Positions 39,394 to 51,718 of a DNA stretch of 64,000 nucleotides are shown piece after piece (positions within the stretch are counted from its first letter, which is position 1; each line of letters opens with the position of its first letter). The stretch is from NCBI GenBank assembly GCA_000495505.1, contig CP006833.1:1302001-1366000 (forward strand). The letters run 5' to 3'. Made by a program: the position numbers and the translations under genes. Origin of the DNA: Campylobacter fetus subsp. testudinum 03-427. Its GTDB lineage: Bacteria > Campylobacterota > Campylobacteria > Campylobacterales > Campylobacteraceae. A model generated the notes under the pieces. That model was not told where the DNA came from. It made no database searches and saw only the letters and a program-made list of their open reading frames with translations.

Positions 39394-40282
39394 AGTTGCT
39401 CCTTTTTAGCACCCAAAGATATAGGCTTAAAGCTACCATGAGCATAGCGACACCACCTATCAAATATATAGCATATACTACTCCACTAGGATTTGTAATT
39501 GCGAATTTAAAAACAAGCATTAATGACTCTATGGCAAGGGCTATGATGATACTTCCTATAAATCTCACCATAGTCTTACTACCGCCGTTGTTATCGTGAT
39601 TTGATCGCCCTAAAACTTCAGCTTCAAATATAGCTTTCACCAGATCAAATATAGCCAAAGCAAGTGTCAAAACTATGGTAGATTCAAATACTTCACTTAT
39701 GTTAATATCATGAAAACTTTTTAGCACAAAACTTTTTATACCGTGTATGAAAAGCACAACAGCAACTATAAATAAAGCCAGTGAAAATATAGAATATACT
39801 AATTTACTAAATTTACCAAACAGTCCATCAACAGAACTTGGATGAACAAGTTTTAAGATATCAACAAGACTTATATCCATACAAGCTATATATTTTAGCT
39901 CATCTTTATCATCATAAACTGGCATAGAAGCGGTCACGCAAAGTCCATTTGTAAGGCTTGAAGGATACGGATCAGTTAGCACGCAACGCTTTTCTCTAAC
40001 TGCTCTGTAGTAATACGCTTTGTTGCTTCTATTATCACCTTTTCCAGTTATCTTTTTTGAGTCTAGACTTATATTATTTTCTATCTGAATACCGTTTTTA
40101 TCAAGTATATAAAATGCTTCGAAATACTCTATTTCATGAGCTATTTTATCAAAACCTTCATTTATCAAATTTAAGCTGACGCCTGGTAGGTTATTTGGTA
40201 TATTTCTATCAAAAAGATAACATAAATAAGCTCTTGCTTTATACCTTATATCACTAAATTCCTGAATCTCTTTTATAAGCAT
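39377..40282 (-). CDS. PDC/Cache-domain membrane protein with N-terminal sensor and four membrane helices
   Basis: A 301-residue protein I cannot assign a function. The first half (about 1-145) resembles a PDC sensor domain: YYYRAVREKRCVLTDPYPSSL matches the Cache motif seen in chemoreceptors, followed by TASMPVYDDKDELKYIACMDISL. Four hydrophobic segments follow (near 162-188, 198-216, 241-262 and 268-292), ending in a short basic tail. No signal peptide or membrane helix precedes the sensor, so on simple topology it would be cytoplasmic. There is no kinase, HAMP or signalling domain. It overlaps hisH by 17 bases and follows pglF by one base, so it is probably co-transcribed with glycosylation genes. 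Confidence 0.7.
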   Translation of the reverse strand: MLIKEIQEFSDIRYKARAYLCYLFDRNIPNNLPGVSLNLINEGFDKIAHEIEYFEAFYILDKNGIQIENNISLDSKKITGKGDNRSNKAYYYRAVREKRCVLTDPYPSSLTNGLCVTASMPVYDDKDELKYIACMDISLVDILKLVHPSSVDGLFGKFSKLVYSIFSLALFIVAVVLFIHGIKSFVLKSFHDINISEVFESTIVLTLALAIFDLVKAIFEAEVLGRSNHDNNGGSKTMVRFIGSIIIALAIESLMLVFKFAITNPSGVVYAIYLIGGVAMLMVALSLYLWVLKRSNFDRDY

Positions 40283-40283
40283 T

Positions 40284-43174
<2,891 letters not shown>

Positions 43175-43348
43175 TTAATTTTTTGTGTATTTTATCAAAG
43201 ATAGCATAAACTGAAGTTAAAACATGAAATATTTTATACAATATTATATAAATTTAAAAATATAAAAAATAGCTAAATAAAAATTAAAAATATCGGCATT
43301 CATTATTTTATTATATATTTTTATATATTAAATATATAATTTTTAAAG

Positions 43349-43354
43349 TATAAT
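43349..43354 (+). promoter_or_regulatory. -10 element for the reductase at 43.4 kb
   Basis: AGTATAAT with TATAAT at 43349-43354 lies 31 bases before the ATG, in a very AT-rich divergent gap (43163-43384). Ribosome binding site AAAAGGAAAA follows. Confidence 0.5.
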
Positions 43355-43384
43355 TCAAACATCAATTCATAAAAAAGGAAAAAA

Positions 43385-43909
43385 ATGAAAACTTTGATCA
43401 TTTTATCACATCCAGATATAGAAAATGGAATTTTTAACAAAAAACTAAGGAATGAAGTTCAAAAAAACGCTTCAGAAGTAAAGATACACGAACTTTACAA
43501 AGTCTATAAAGGCTATGAATTCGATATAAAAAAGGAGCAAAAACTTTTAGAAAGTTATGAGAAAATTATTTTTCAATTTCCGCTTTATTGGTACTCTTGT
43601 CCGCCTTTGCTTAAAAAATACTTTGATGACATTTTTGAGTATGGATGGGCATATGGAGATAATGCAGATAAATTAAAAGGTAAAATTTTTGGACTATGTA
43701 TAAGCGCCGCTGGAAAAGAATATGACTTTGATAAAAGCGGTGAAGTAGGATTTAGTATGAAAGAGGTGTTAATTCCTTTTGAAGCTACTGCTAAATTTGT
43801 CGGCGCTAAGTTTATAGACTCTTTTATAACTTTTGAAGTAGAGTCTCAAATAAGTGAAGAAAAATTGCAAACCAGAGCAAAAGAGTATTTGGAATATCTT
43901 AAAAAATAG
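43385..43909 (+). CDS. Flavodoxin-fold NAD(P)H oxidoreductase (KefF/MdaB type)
   Basis: A 174-residue protein of the flavodoxin_2 family, FMN- or FAD-binding quinone reductases. Visible marks are the start KTLIILSHPDIENG, the FQFPLYWYSCPPLLKKYFDDIF segment (Tyr-Trp flavin contact; only part needed), and the GLCISAAGKEYDF loop. The family reduces quinones by two electrons to limit oxidative damage, and related KefF proteins gate potassium efflux. It is a single gene between pglE and tRNA-Phe with its own promoter. The exact substrate is unknown. Confidence 0.88.
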   Translation: MKTLIILSHPDIENGIFNKKLRNEVQKNASEVKIHELYKVYKGYEFDIKKEQKLLESYEKIIFQFPLYWYSCPPLLKKYFDDIFEYGWAYGDNADKLKGKIFGLCISAAGKEYDFDKSGEVGFSMKEVLIPFEATAKFVGAKFIDSFITFEVESQISEEKLQTRAKEYLEYLKK

Positions 43910-43950
43910 TTCTTATACTTAAATTTATGATGATCAAAAACAGTTTAAAG

Positions 43951-43982
43951 TATAAATTCCCAAAATATAACGGGAATTTATA
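43951..43982 (+). terminator. Inverted repeat after the flavodoxin-fold reductase
   Basis: TATAAATTCCC and GGGAATTTATA form an 11-bp stem with a 10-base loop, 42 bases after the stop codon. There is no T-run after it, so it may be a weak terminator or a transcript-stabilising hairpin. Confidence 0.45.
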
Positions 43983-44060
43983 TATGAGATAATTTATAAA
44001 AAATAATCTTAAAAATATTTTAGATGTAAATTGATGTTGATTTAATATGAAATTTTAAAA

Positions 44061-44136
44061 TGGTGGTTAGAGGCAGAATCGAACTGCCGACACGCAGATT
44101 TTCAGTCTGCTGCTCTACCGACTGAGCTATCCAACC
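44061..44136 (-). tRNA. tRNA-Phe (anticodon GAA)
   Basis: A 76-base cloverleaf with acceptor GGTTGGA/TCTAACC, discriminator A and encoded CCA, anticodon stem around loop CTGAAAA (anticodon GAA), and TTCGATT T-loop. A TGATATAAT -10 lies 20 bases upstream. Confidence 0.95.
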
Positions 44137-44155
44137 ACCTTAAAAAAGAAGTGAC

Positions 44156-44161
44156 ATTATA
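44156..44161 (-). promoter_or_regulatory. -10 element for tRNA-Phe
   Basis: Read on the minus strand, TATAAT at 44161-44156 is preceded by TGA and lies 20 bases before the tRNA 5' end. Confidence 0.6.
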
Positions 44162-44219
44162 TCAGTTTATTCTTAAATATAGCTAAATTACGGCTAAATT
44201 TAAAACTTAAAGTTAAAAC

Positions 44220-45416
44220 TCATATCTCTTTTACATATTTTTTAAACATATCTCCTCGTTCAGCGTAACTTTTAAACTGATCTAAACTTGCACAAGCCGG
44301 ACTTAAAAGTCCTATTTCGCCTGTTTCCATAACCATATTTATGTTTTCTACAGCTTTGTTTAAAAACTCACAATTTATACATTTGATACCAAATTTATCC
44401 GCCAAAGAACTTATTTTACCTGCGTTTGAGCCAATCGCGTAAATAGTAGTACTCATATCTCTTAACTCATCAAACAGAGGATCTAAACTTACACCCTTAT
44501 CATCTCCACCAAGAATTATATGAAGTTTATCATTTTTATAACGTTTTAAAGCTTGTAGCGTAGCGTCGATATTTGTAGCTTTTGTATCATCTACCCAAAG
44601 TCTGCCTAATCTATCTTTGAACTCCTCAAGTTTATGAGTTTCTATCTCAAATTTATTCAAAAGTTCATAGCTAACTTTACTAAAAATTATCTTTTCAATA
44701 CACAAAGCCAAAAGAGCGTCTATTAAAAACGGGGTTCTAAACGAAATTTTGCTTAAATCAATATCAAATCGACTTGCCAAATCCTCTTCGTTTTCATACT
44801 CTATGATCTTAGCGCAAGAGCTTATGTTTGCGTATTTTTTAGGTATTATAGCAACGCTTCCTTCTCTCATCATACTAAGTGGTTTAAGTTTTGCTTTTTC
44901 ATACTCTTGCATAGAACCGTGCCAACTTAGATGATCTGGAGTTATAGGCAACAAAACATAGATATCAGGCTTTGCAAATTTAGTATAATGAATGGTAAAA
45001 GAACTCGTTTCTAAAACCCAAACTTTGGCTTTTAAATTTAAAAGATCAGCAAGCGGAGTTCCGACATTTCCGCCCATAGCAGAGCCTCTATCGCCTAAAA
45101 GCCACTGAGTCATTTTCGTAGTCGTTGTCTTGCCATTAGTTCCGCTGATCCAGATGGATTTTGGTGTATCGTTTATAAAATAATCATATTCACTTATCAA
45201 ATTTAAAGCAGATTTTACTAGATCATGATTACAAGGAAATCCAGGACTTGGAATTTCTAAAGAGCTATTTTGAGCATTAAATTTGCTAGGATTTAAAAGT
45301 CTATTGCCAAACTCATCAAGACTATCATCTTTGAAGTTATCATCATAAATATCCCAACCGCCGCTTTTTGATATCGCTTTTGTTGTTTTTCCATAACCAA
45401 ATAGTGACTTTCTCAT
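44220..45416 (-). CDS. murD: UDP-N-acetylmuramoylalanine--D-glutamate ligase
   Basis: Cytosolic Mur ligase adding D-Glu to UDP-MurNAc-L-Ala in peptidoglycan synthesis; 398 residues, somewhat shorter than the E. coli enzyme, with an abbreviated N-terminal domain. The ATP site is GTNGKTTTTKM near residue 109, followed by LETSSF and the substrate-binding ITPDHLSWHGSM. Domain 3 has VDDTKATNIDATLQAL, the family motif. It lies 3 bases after mraY. Confidence 0.97.
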   Translation of the reverse strand: MRKSLFGYGKTTKAISKSGGWDIYDDNFKDDSLDEFGNRLLNPSKFNAQNSSLEIPSPGFPCNHDLVKSALNLISEYDYFINDTPKSIWISGTNGKTTTTKMTQWLLGDRGSAMGGNVGTPLADLLNLKAKVWVLETSSFTIHYTKFAKPDIYVLLPITPDHLSWHGSMQEYEKAKLKPLSMMREGSVAIIPKKYANISSCAKIIEYENEEDLASRFDIDLSKISFRTPFLIDALLALCIEKIIFSKVSYELLNKFEIETHKLEEFKDRLGRLWVDDTKATNIDATLQALKRYKNDKLHIILGGDDKGVSLDPLFDELRDMSTTIYAIGSNAGKISSLADKFGIKCINCEFLNKAVENINMVMETGEIGLLSPACASLDQFKSYAERGDMFKKYVKEI

Positions 45417-45419
45417 AAT

Positions 45420-46484
45420 TTACCTTAATTTTAAAGCAATCAACGCTATCAAATTCGCCAAAAGAGCTATCATCCAAAATCTAACGATAATCTTATTTTC
45501 ACTCCATCCTTTTATCTCAAAATGATGATGGATCGGCGCCATTAAAAATATCCGTTTTTTGCGTATTTTAAAACTACTTACTTGCAATATAACAGACAAG
45601 GTTTCCATTACAAAAACAAATCCTATCACTATAAGCAAGATCTCATTTTTAGTTACGATACCCATATAACCTATAAATGCGCCTACGCTAAGACTACCGC
45701 TATCGCCCATAAAAACTTCAGCTGGATAGCAATTAAACCATAAAAATCCAAGCAAAGCACCTATAAGAGCAGTAACCAAAATAAGCAACTCGCCTACTCC
45801 TACAAATTTAGGCAAAAGCAGATATGAACTATAAACCGCATTTCCCATCAAATAAGCAAAAACACCAAGAGTAACAAGTCCAAATATCGAAGGAACAGTC
45901 GCTAAGCCATCTAAACCATCAGTCAAATTTACAGCATTTGAAGCTGAAATTATCACAAGAGCCCAAAATAAAATTATGAAATAACCCATATCGAAAATAG
46001 AATATTTGTAAAAAGGGATATAAAAAAGCGAATCTAAATCGGTAAAAAAAAGCAGCAAACAAGCACAAATAATACCTATAATCCACTGCAAAATAAATTT
46101 GATTTTAGCGTGCAATCCAGCGTGATTTTTTGCACCCAAAATTTTACCTCTATCATCGATATATCCAAGCAGACTAAAACTAGCAAGTATAAGAATTCCT
46201 ATAAGCACAAAATCATTATCTAATTTAGCGCTAAAAAGCGTAGCAAGAATAGCGCAAAATACAAATATTACGCCGCCCATCGTTGGTATTTTATTTTTTT
46301 TCTTATGATTTTGGGGTGCTAGCTCATAGATAGGTTGATTTGCATTTTTCGCCTTTGCCCACAATATAAATTTAGGCATAAAATATACAGTCAAAACAAA
46401 AGCCAAAAAGAAGCTAATACCAGCTCTAACAGTGATATAACTAAAGAAATTTATCCCAAAAAGTTCATAAAAATAATAAAACAC
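45420..46484 (-). CDS. mraY: Phospho-N-acetylmuramoyl-pentapeptide transferase
   Basis: Inner-membrane enzyme with ten helices, 354 residues, moving phospho-MurNAc-pentapeptide to undecaprenyl phosphate to form lipid I. Conserved motifs are [18 protein letters not shown] with the catalytic Asp pair, [26 protein letters not shown] and the cytoplasmic MAPIHHHFE loop. It is followed at once by murD. A promoter candidate lies 26 bases upstream of its ATG. Confidence 0.98.
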   Translation of the reverse strand: MFYYFYELFGINFFSYITVRAGISFFLAFVLTVYFMPKFILWAKAKNANQPIYELAPQNHKKKNKIPTMGGVIFVFCAILATLFSAKLDNDFVLIGILILASFSLLGYIDDRGKILGAKNHAGLHAKIKFILQWIIGIICACLLLFFTDLDSLFYIPFYKYSIFDMGYFIILFWALVIISASNAVNLTDGLDGLATVPSIFGLVTLGVFAYLMGNAVYSSYLLLPKFVGVGELLILVTALIGALLGFLWFNCYPAEVFMGDSGSLSVGAFIGYMGIVTKNEILLIVIGFVFVMETLSVILQVSSFKIRKKRIFLMAPIHHHFEIKGWSENKIIVRFWMIALLANLIALIALKLR

Positions 46485-46509
46485 GTTAAGCCCTTATATA
46501 AAAGTTAAA

Positions 46510-46515
46510 ATTATA
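46510..46515 (-). promoter_or_regulatory. -10 element for mraY-murD
   Basis: Read on the minus strand, TTGTATAAT with TATAAT at 46515-46510 lies 26 bases before the mraY ATG in the 98-base gap shared with the divergent gpmI. Confidence 0.5.
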
Positions 46516-46582
46516 CAAAAGCATTGATAAAAGTAAGTTAAAATTTAGAAATAATTGATAGAATTACGCAAAGGATTTTTGT

Positions 46583-48046
46583 ATGAATAAAAAATGTATA
46601 TTAGTGATAACAGATGGTATAGGTTATAATGAAAGTAGTGATTTTAACGCATTTGCCGCAGCAAAAAAACCGACTTACGACTGGTTATTTAAAAATGTAC
46701 CTATGAACTATATAAAAACAAGCGGGCTCGCCGTTGGACTTCCTGATGGGCAGATGGGAAATAGCGAAGTTGGTCATATGACAATAGGAAGCGGAAGAGT
46801 ACTATATCAAAATTTAGTTAAAATCGATAAAGCCATAGAAGATGGAAGCTTAGCAAAAAATGAAGCTCTTTTAAATTTAATTAAAAAAGTAAAAAGAGTA
46901 CATATCATCGGTCTTTATAGCGATGGCGGAGTTCATTCTCATCTTAAACATTTTGATGAAATTTGTAAAATTTGCGAACAAAAAGGTCTGCAAACATACG
47001 CTCACGCTATCACTGATGGTAGGGACGTCAGCCCTACTTCTGGGCTAAATTTTATAAAATCTTTAGAAAGCAAATTTAAAATCGCTAGTATAAGTGGTAG
47101 ATTTTACGCTATGGATAGAGACAAACGTTGGGAAAGAGTAAATAAAGCATATCAAGCTATCTCTCAAAACTCAAATTTACAAAACATAACAGCAACGCAA
47201 TATATGCAAAACTCATATGATAATAAGATTTTTGATGAGTTTATAGAACCAGCTAGTTTTAGTGATTTTGGTGGTATCAAGCCTGAAGATGGTATAGTAT
47301 TTATAAATTTTAGAAATGATAGAGCAAGAGAGATCTGCTCAGCTCTTAGCATAAAAGATTTTAGTGAATTTCAAAGAAATAATATCTGCGAAAATCTTAT
47401 AACAATGACAAATTACGATGACAAATTTAATTTTCCTATAATGTTTAAAAATGATGAGATAAAAGATACTCTAGCAGAAGTTATAGCTAGAAATAATCTT
47501 CGTCAATTACACACCGCAGAAACTGAAAAATACGCGCATGTTACATTCTTTTTTAATGGTGGCAAAGAAGAACTTGTAGAAAATGAAATTCGTGTTTTAA
47601 TCCCTAGTCCAAAAGTAAAAACATACGATGAAAAACCACAAATGAGTGCGTATGAAGTCACTCAAGCTGTTATAAAAGCGATAAACGACGGAATTGATTT
47701 TATAGTTGTAAATTACGCAAATGGCGATATGGTAGGACACACCGGTGATTTTGACGCCGCAGTTAAAGCAGTAGAAGCAGTAGATGAATGTTTAGGATCA
47801 GTTATAAAAGTGGCTAAAAAAGAGGGTTACTCTTATATGCAAATAAGCGACCACGGAAACTGCGAAGCTATGCAAGACAAAAAAGGCGGAGTTTTAACCA
47901 ATCATACGATTTTTGATGTATTTGCGTTTGTATTAGCAGATGGGGTTGATAAAGTAAATCCAGGCGGACTTAGCAATGTAGCTCCAACTATTTTAAAACT
48001 TATGGATATAGATATCCCAAAAATTATGGATAAACCGTTAATATAA
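46583..48046 (+). CDS. gpmI: 2,3-bisphosphoglycerate-independent phosphoglycerate mutase
   Basis: Interconverts 3- and 2-phosphoglycerate using two Mn ions, 487 residues. The alkaline-phosphatase-like core starts CILVITDGIGYNES. The catalytic Ser is in GNSEVGHMTIG, and later metal ligands in VNYANGDMVGHTGD and SDHGNCEAM. It serves gluconeogenesis in an organism that usually cannot use glucose. Ribosome binding site AAAGGAT; it is the first gene of a run to fabG and further. Confidence 0.98.
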   Translation: MNKKCILVITDGIGYNESSDFNAFAAAKKPTYDWLFKNVPMNYIKTSGLAVGLPDGQMGNSEVGHMTIGSGRVLYQNLVKIDKAIEDGSLAKNEALLNLIKKVKRVHIIGLYSDGGVHSHLKHFDEICKICEQKGLQTYAHAITDGRDVSPTSGLNFIKSLESKFKIASISGRFYAMDRDKRWERVNKAYQAISQNSNLQNITATQYMQNSYDNKIFDEFIEPASFSDFGGIKPEDGIVFINFRNDRAREICSALSIKDFSEFQRNNICENLITMTNYDDKFNFPIMFKNDEIKDTLAEVIARNNLRQLHTAETEKYAHVTFFFNGGKEELVENEIRVLIPSPKVKTYDEKPQMSAYEVTQAVIKAINDGIDFIVVNYANGDMVGHTGDFDAAVKAVEAVDECLGSVIKVAKKEGYSYMQISDHGNCEAMQDKKGGVLTNHTIFDVFAFVLADGVDKVNPGGLSNVAPTILKLMDIDIPKIMDKPLI

Positions 48047-48070
48047 TCAAATTTAAATAAAAGGAATCAC

Positions 48071-48814
48071 ATGAAATTCAGTGGAAAAAACGTCTTAGTC
48101 ACAGGAGCTAGTAGAGGGATCGGAGCAGAAATCTGTAAAGCGCTAGCGGGATTTGGCTTGAAAGTATGGATAAACTATAGAAGTAAGCCAGAACTTGCAG
48201 ATGCATTAAAAGACGAGATAGAAAAGAATGGCGGTAAAGCTGCAGTAGTCAAATTTGACGCTTCAAATGAAGATGAATTCATAGAAGCTATAAATCTCAT
48301 AGTTCAAGCAGACGGCGAGCTTAGCTATCTTGTAAATAACGCCGGAATCACAAATGACAAACTTGCTCTTAGAATGAAAATGGAAGATTTTTCAAGCGTG
48401 ATAGATGCAAATTTAAAAAGTGCATTCATAGGTAGCAAAGAAGCTCTAAAAGTAATGAGTAAAAAACGTTTCGGAGCAGTTGTAAATGTCGCTTCTATAG
48501 TTGGTGAAATGGGAAATGCAGGACAGACAAATTACGCCGCAAGCAAAGGCGGTATGATAGCTATGAGTAAATCATTTGCCAAAGAAGGAGCTGCTAGAAA
48601 TATACGTTATAACTGTGTAGCACCAGGATTCATACAAACTGATATGACTGATGTGCTACCTGAAGAAGTAAAATCAAATTATATAGCAAATATACCTCTA
48701 AAAAGGCTAGGTGAAGCTAAAGAGATCGCAAACAGCGTTGCTTTTTTGCTTAGTGATTACTCAAGCTATATTACCGGTGATGTTCTTAAGATTAATGGCG
48801 GTTTATATATGTAG
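48071..48814 (+). CDS. fabG: 3-oxoacyl-[acyl-carrier-protein] reductase
   Basis: NADPH-dependent short-chain dehydrogenase, 247 residues, first reduction of each fatty acid elongation round. Cofactor motif VTGASRGIGAEI, NNAG motif (LVNNAGITND), catalytic Ser in NVASIVG and the Tyr/Lys in NYAASKGG. It lies 24 bases after gpmI and 59 before acpP. Confidence 0.98.
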   Translation: MKFSGKNVLVTGASRGIGAEICKALAGFGLKVWINYRSKPELADALKDEIEKNGGKAAVVKFDASNEDEFIEAINLIVQADGELSYLVNNAGITNDKLALRMKMEDFSSVIDANLKSAFIGSKEALKVMSKKRFGAVVNVASIVGEMGNAGQTNYAASKGGMIAMSKSFAKEGAARNIRYNCVAPGFIQTDMTDVLPEEVKSNYIANIPLKRLGEAKEIANSVAFLLSDYSSYITGDVLKINGGLYM

Positions 48815-48873
48815 CAAACTTTAAGCAAAAATATAGTACTATTTTGCACATTTTTATTTATTAGGAGAAAATT

Positions 48874-49107
48874 ATGGCAGTATTTGATGAAGTTAAAGAT
48901 GTAGTCGTAGAGCAGTTAAGTGTTGCTCCAGACGCGGTTAAAATGGAATCAAAAATCATAGAGGATCTAGGCGCCGATTCACTTGATGTTGTTGAGCTTG
49001 TTATGGCTTTAGAAGAGAAATTCGAAGTAGAGATTCCAGATAGCGAAGCTGAGAAACTAATAAGCATATCTGATGTTGTAAATTATATAGATGGTCTAAA
49101 AAAATAA
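48874..49107 (+). CDS. acpP: Acyl carrier protein
   Basis: A small acidic four-helix carrier of 77 residues. The phosphopantetheine attachment Ser is in [14 protein letters not shown], exact to the family. It carries growing acyl chains between FabD, FabF, FabG and other enzymes. Strong ribosome binding site TTAGGAGAAA. It lies between fabG and fabF, the conserved order. Confidence 0.99.
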   Translation: MAVFDEVKDVVVEQLSVAPDAVKMESKIIEDLGADSLDVVELVMALEEKFEVEIPDSEAEKLISISDVVNYIDGLKK

Positions 49108-49128
49108 ATTTCAACAAGGAGAGTAGCA

Positions 49129-50343
49129 TTGAAAAGAGTCGTAGTAACTGGTATGGGTATGGTGAATGCGCTAGGTCTTGATAAAGAGACATCTTTTAAA
49201 AATATTTGCGATGGTAAAACCGGAGTTAAAAAGATAACCTTGTTTGATGCTACGGATTTTCCTGTTCAGATAGCTGCACAAGTAGATGACTTTGATCCAG
49301 CTACTGTTATGGAAGCAAAAGAGATAAAAAAGGCAGATAGATTCATACATCTTGGCCTACAAGCAGCAAATGAAGCTATGATCGATGCAAATTTAAATGA
49401 ATTTGATCCGAACGAATTTGGTGTTAGCTCAGCTGCTGGTATAGGCGGACTCCCAAATATTGAAAAAAACTCAAACATATGTTTTGAAAAAGGTCCTAAA
49501 AGAATCTCACCATTTTTTATCCCATCCTCACTTGTAAATATGCTAGGTGGTTTAGTTAGCATAAATCACAATCTAAAAGGTCCGAATTTATCAAGCGTTA
49601 CAGCGTGTGCAGCCTCAACCCACGCTTTATGTGAAGCCGCAAAAAGTATAATGATAGGTGAAGCTAAAGCTATGCTCGTTGTTGGTGCAGAATCTGCAAT
49701 ATGCCCTGTTGGTATCGGAGGATTTGCTGCTATGAAAGCGTTATCTACTAGAAATGACGACCCTGAGCATGCTTCACGTCCTTTTGATAAAGATAGAGAT
49801 GGGTTTGTGATGGGAGAAGGGGCTGGTGCTTTAGTTCTTGAAGAGTATGAAAGTGCATTATCTCGTGGGGCTAAAATTTACGCCGAAATAGTCGGATTTG
49901 GAGAAACTGGAGATGCACATCATATAACAAGTCCTAGTCAAGACGGTCCAGAACGTGCTATGAAAAAAGCTCTATCAATGGCTGGAAATATAAAAATTGA
50001 TTACGTAAATGCTCACGGTACTTCAACATATGCAAACGATGCAAACGAAACTAATGCTTTAAAAGCAATATTTGGATCAAATGTTCCTCCTGTTAGCTCA
50101 ACAAAAGGTCAAGTCGGTCATTGTTTAGGAGCTGCTGGAGCTATAGAAGCTGTTATATCTATAATGGCTCTGCAAAATAGTATTATCCCGCCTACTATAA
50201 ACCAGATAGAAAAAGATGACGAATGCGATCTAGATTATGTTCCAAATATAGCTAGAAAAGCTCAACTAAAAACAGCTATGAGTAACTCTTTTGGTTTTGG
50301 TGGAACAAACGGCTCTGTAATATTTAAAAAGTTGGAAAAATAA
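49129..50343 (+). CDS. fabF: 3-oxoacyl-[acyl-carrier-protein] synthase II
   Basis: Elongating condensing enzyme with thiolase fold, 404 residues, starting at TTG behind AAGGAGAG. The nucleophile Cys is in [13 protein letters not shown], and the two catalytic histidines are in [12 protein letters not shown] and [12 protein letters not shown]. It condenses malonyl-ACP with acyl-ACP up to C16-C18. The stop codon of fabF overlaps the accA start by one base. Confidence 0.98.
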   Translation: MKRVVVTGMGMVNALGLDKETSFKNICDGKTGVKKITLFDATDFPVQIAAQVDDFDPATVMEAKEIKKADRFIHLGLQAANEAMIDANLNEFDPNEFGVSSAAGIGGLPNIEKNSNICFEKGPKRISPFFIPSSLVNMLGGLVSINHNLKGPNLSSVTACAASTHALCEAAKSIMIGEAKAMLVVGAESAICPVGIGGFAAMKALSTRNDDPEHASRPFDKDRDGFVMGEGAGALVLEEYESALSRGAKIYAEIVGFGETGDAHHITSPSQDGPERAMKKALSMAGNIKIDYVNAHGTSTYANDANETNALKAIFGSNVPPVSSTKGQVGHCLGAAGAIEAVISIMALQNSIIPPTINQIEKDDECDLDYVPNIARKAQLKTAMSNSFGFGGTNGSVIFKKLEK

Positions 50344-51275
50344 TGGCTAGCTACCTCGACTTTGAGAAAGGCATAAAACAGATAGACGACGATATAGCAA
50401 ATGCAAAAATAAGAGGCGACGAACACGCCGTAGAAATTTTAAGAAAAAATTTAGAAAAAGAAATAACAAAAACATATAAAAATTTAAATGAATTTCAAAG
50501 ATTAAATTTAGCAAGACATCCTGATCGTCCGTATGCTCTTGATTATATCAGAGCGTTACTAAAAGATAGCTATGAAATACACGGCGATAGAGCATTTCGT
50601 GATGATCCTTCTATAGTATGCTATATCGGATATATAGGTGGTAAAAAAGTTATAGTTATAGCAGAACAAAAAGGAAGAGGCACAAAATATAAGATAATGA
50701 GAAATTTCGGTATGCCTCACCCTGAAGGGTATAGAAAAGCATTAAGAATCGCTAGATTAGCAGAAAAATTTGAGATACCTATTATATTTCTTATAGATAC
50801 TCCAGGAGCTTATCCAGGAGTTGGAGCTGAAGAGCGCGGTCAAAGTGAAGCGATAGCTAGAAATTTATTTGAATTTAGCGAATTAAAAACTAGAACGATA
50901 GCAGTTGTTATAGGTGAAGGCGGAAGCGGTGGAGCACTTGCTATAGGAGTTGCTGATAGACTAGCTATGATGAAAAACTCGGTATTTTCAGTTATATCTC
51001 CTGAAGGATGCGCTGCTATATTATGGAATGATCCATCAAAAAATGAAGCTGCAACAAAAGCTATGAAAATTACCGCAGACGACCTAAAAGAACTAAAACT
51101 TGTAGATGATGTGATAGATGAACCTGTTATGGGTGCTCATAGAGATAAAGAAGGAGCTATAAAAGCTCTTGGCGAGTATATATTAAAACAGTTAGACGAA
51201 CTAGAAAAACAAGATATAGATGATGTAGTCAAAAATCGTATAGAAAAGATACTATCTATCGGAGCGTACGCTTAA
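50343..51275 (+). CDS. accA: Acetyl-CoA carboxylase carboxyltransferase, alpha subunit
   Basis: With AccD it transfers the carboxyl group from biotin to acetyl-CoA to make malonyl-CoA; 310 residues. The carboxyltransferase core shows [33 protein letters not shown] and [16 protein letters not shown], all standard. It overlaps fabF by one base (TAATG) and ends the gpmI-fab run. A hairpin follows before the convergent lipoprotein gene. Confidence 0.98.
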   Translation: MASYLDFEKGIKQIDDDIANAKIRGDEHAVEILRKNLEKEITKTYKNLNEFQRLNLARHPDRPYALDYIRALLKDSYEIHGDRAFRDDPSIVCYIGYIGGKKVIVIAEQKGRGTKYKIMRNFGMPHPEGYRKALRIARLAEKFEIPIIFLIDTPGAYPGVGAEERGQSEAIARNLFEFSELKTRTIAVVIGEGGSGGALAIGVADRLAMMKNSVFSVISPEGCAAILWNDPSKNEAATKAMKITADDLKELKLVDDVIDEPVMGAHRDKEGAIKALGEYILKQLDELEKQDIDDVVKNRIEKILSIGAYA

Positions 51276-51276
51276 A

Positions 51277-51303
51277 TTTGCAACGGTTAAAAACCATTGC
51301 AAA
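51277..51303. terminator. Hairpin between convergent accA and lipoprotein gene
   Basis: TTTGCAA-C-GGTT and AACC-A-TTGCAAA pair into a 12-position stem with one mismatch and an AAA loop. Convergent genes end on both sides (51275 and 51310), so it may stop transcription from both directions. Confidence 0.6.
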
Positions 51304-51309
51304 CTAAGT

Positions 51310-51708
51310 TTATCTTATATTTTGTGCTTTTTTACAACTCTCTTTATCGCCACTATGACAAGCCCTTATATAAATATCTTTGGCTATTTCAAGACTTTTA
51401 TCCACGCCTTTTCCAGATTCAAACATATAAGCCAACCTCAAACAAGCTGGTAAATATTGAAATTTAGCACAAGTATAATCATAAGCTCTAGCAGCTGTTT
51501 TAAAATCTAATTTATCATAAAAGTAATCACCCAACTCTTTGCAGCTAGTTTGAATTCCTGATTTGCACTCTTTATCTAATTTTTCTATTTTAGAATCTTG
51601 GTTAGTGCTAAGTGTTTTAGGCTCTATCTGCTTTTGAGCTGAAGCTTGTGCGCAACCTGCTATGAAAAAACAAGCGCCGATCAAAGCAGTAACTTTTATG
51701 ATATTCAT
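51310..51708 (-). CDS. Sel1-like repeat lipoprotein
   Basis: A 132-residue protein with a lipoprotein signal: MNIIKVTALIGACFFIAGC, with a lipobox ending at Cys19, so it is probably anchored in a membrane facing the periplasm. The mature part has Cys-containing Sel1-like repeats (ACHSGDKESCKKA, CAKFQYLPACLRLAYMFESG), whose paired cysteines likely form disulphides within each helical repeat as in Helicobacter cysteine-rich proteins. The function is unknown. It lies 10 bases after the flavoprotein gene on the same strand. Confidence 0.85.
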   Translation of the reverse strand: MNIIKVTALIGACFFIAGCAQASAQKQIEPKTLSTNQDSKIEKLDKECKSGIQTSCKELGDYFYDKLDFKTAARAYDYTCAKFQYLPACLRLAYMFESGKGVDKSLEIAKDIYIRACHSGDKESCKKAQNIR

Positions 51709-51718
51709 CTTTTACCTT

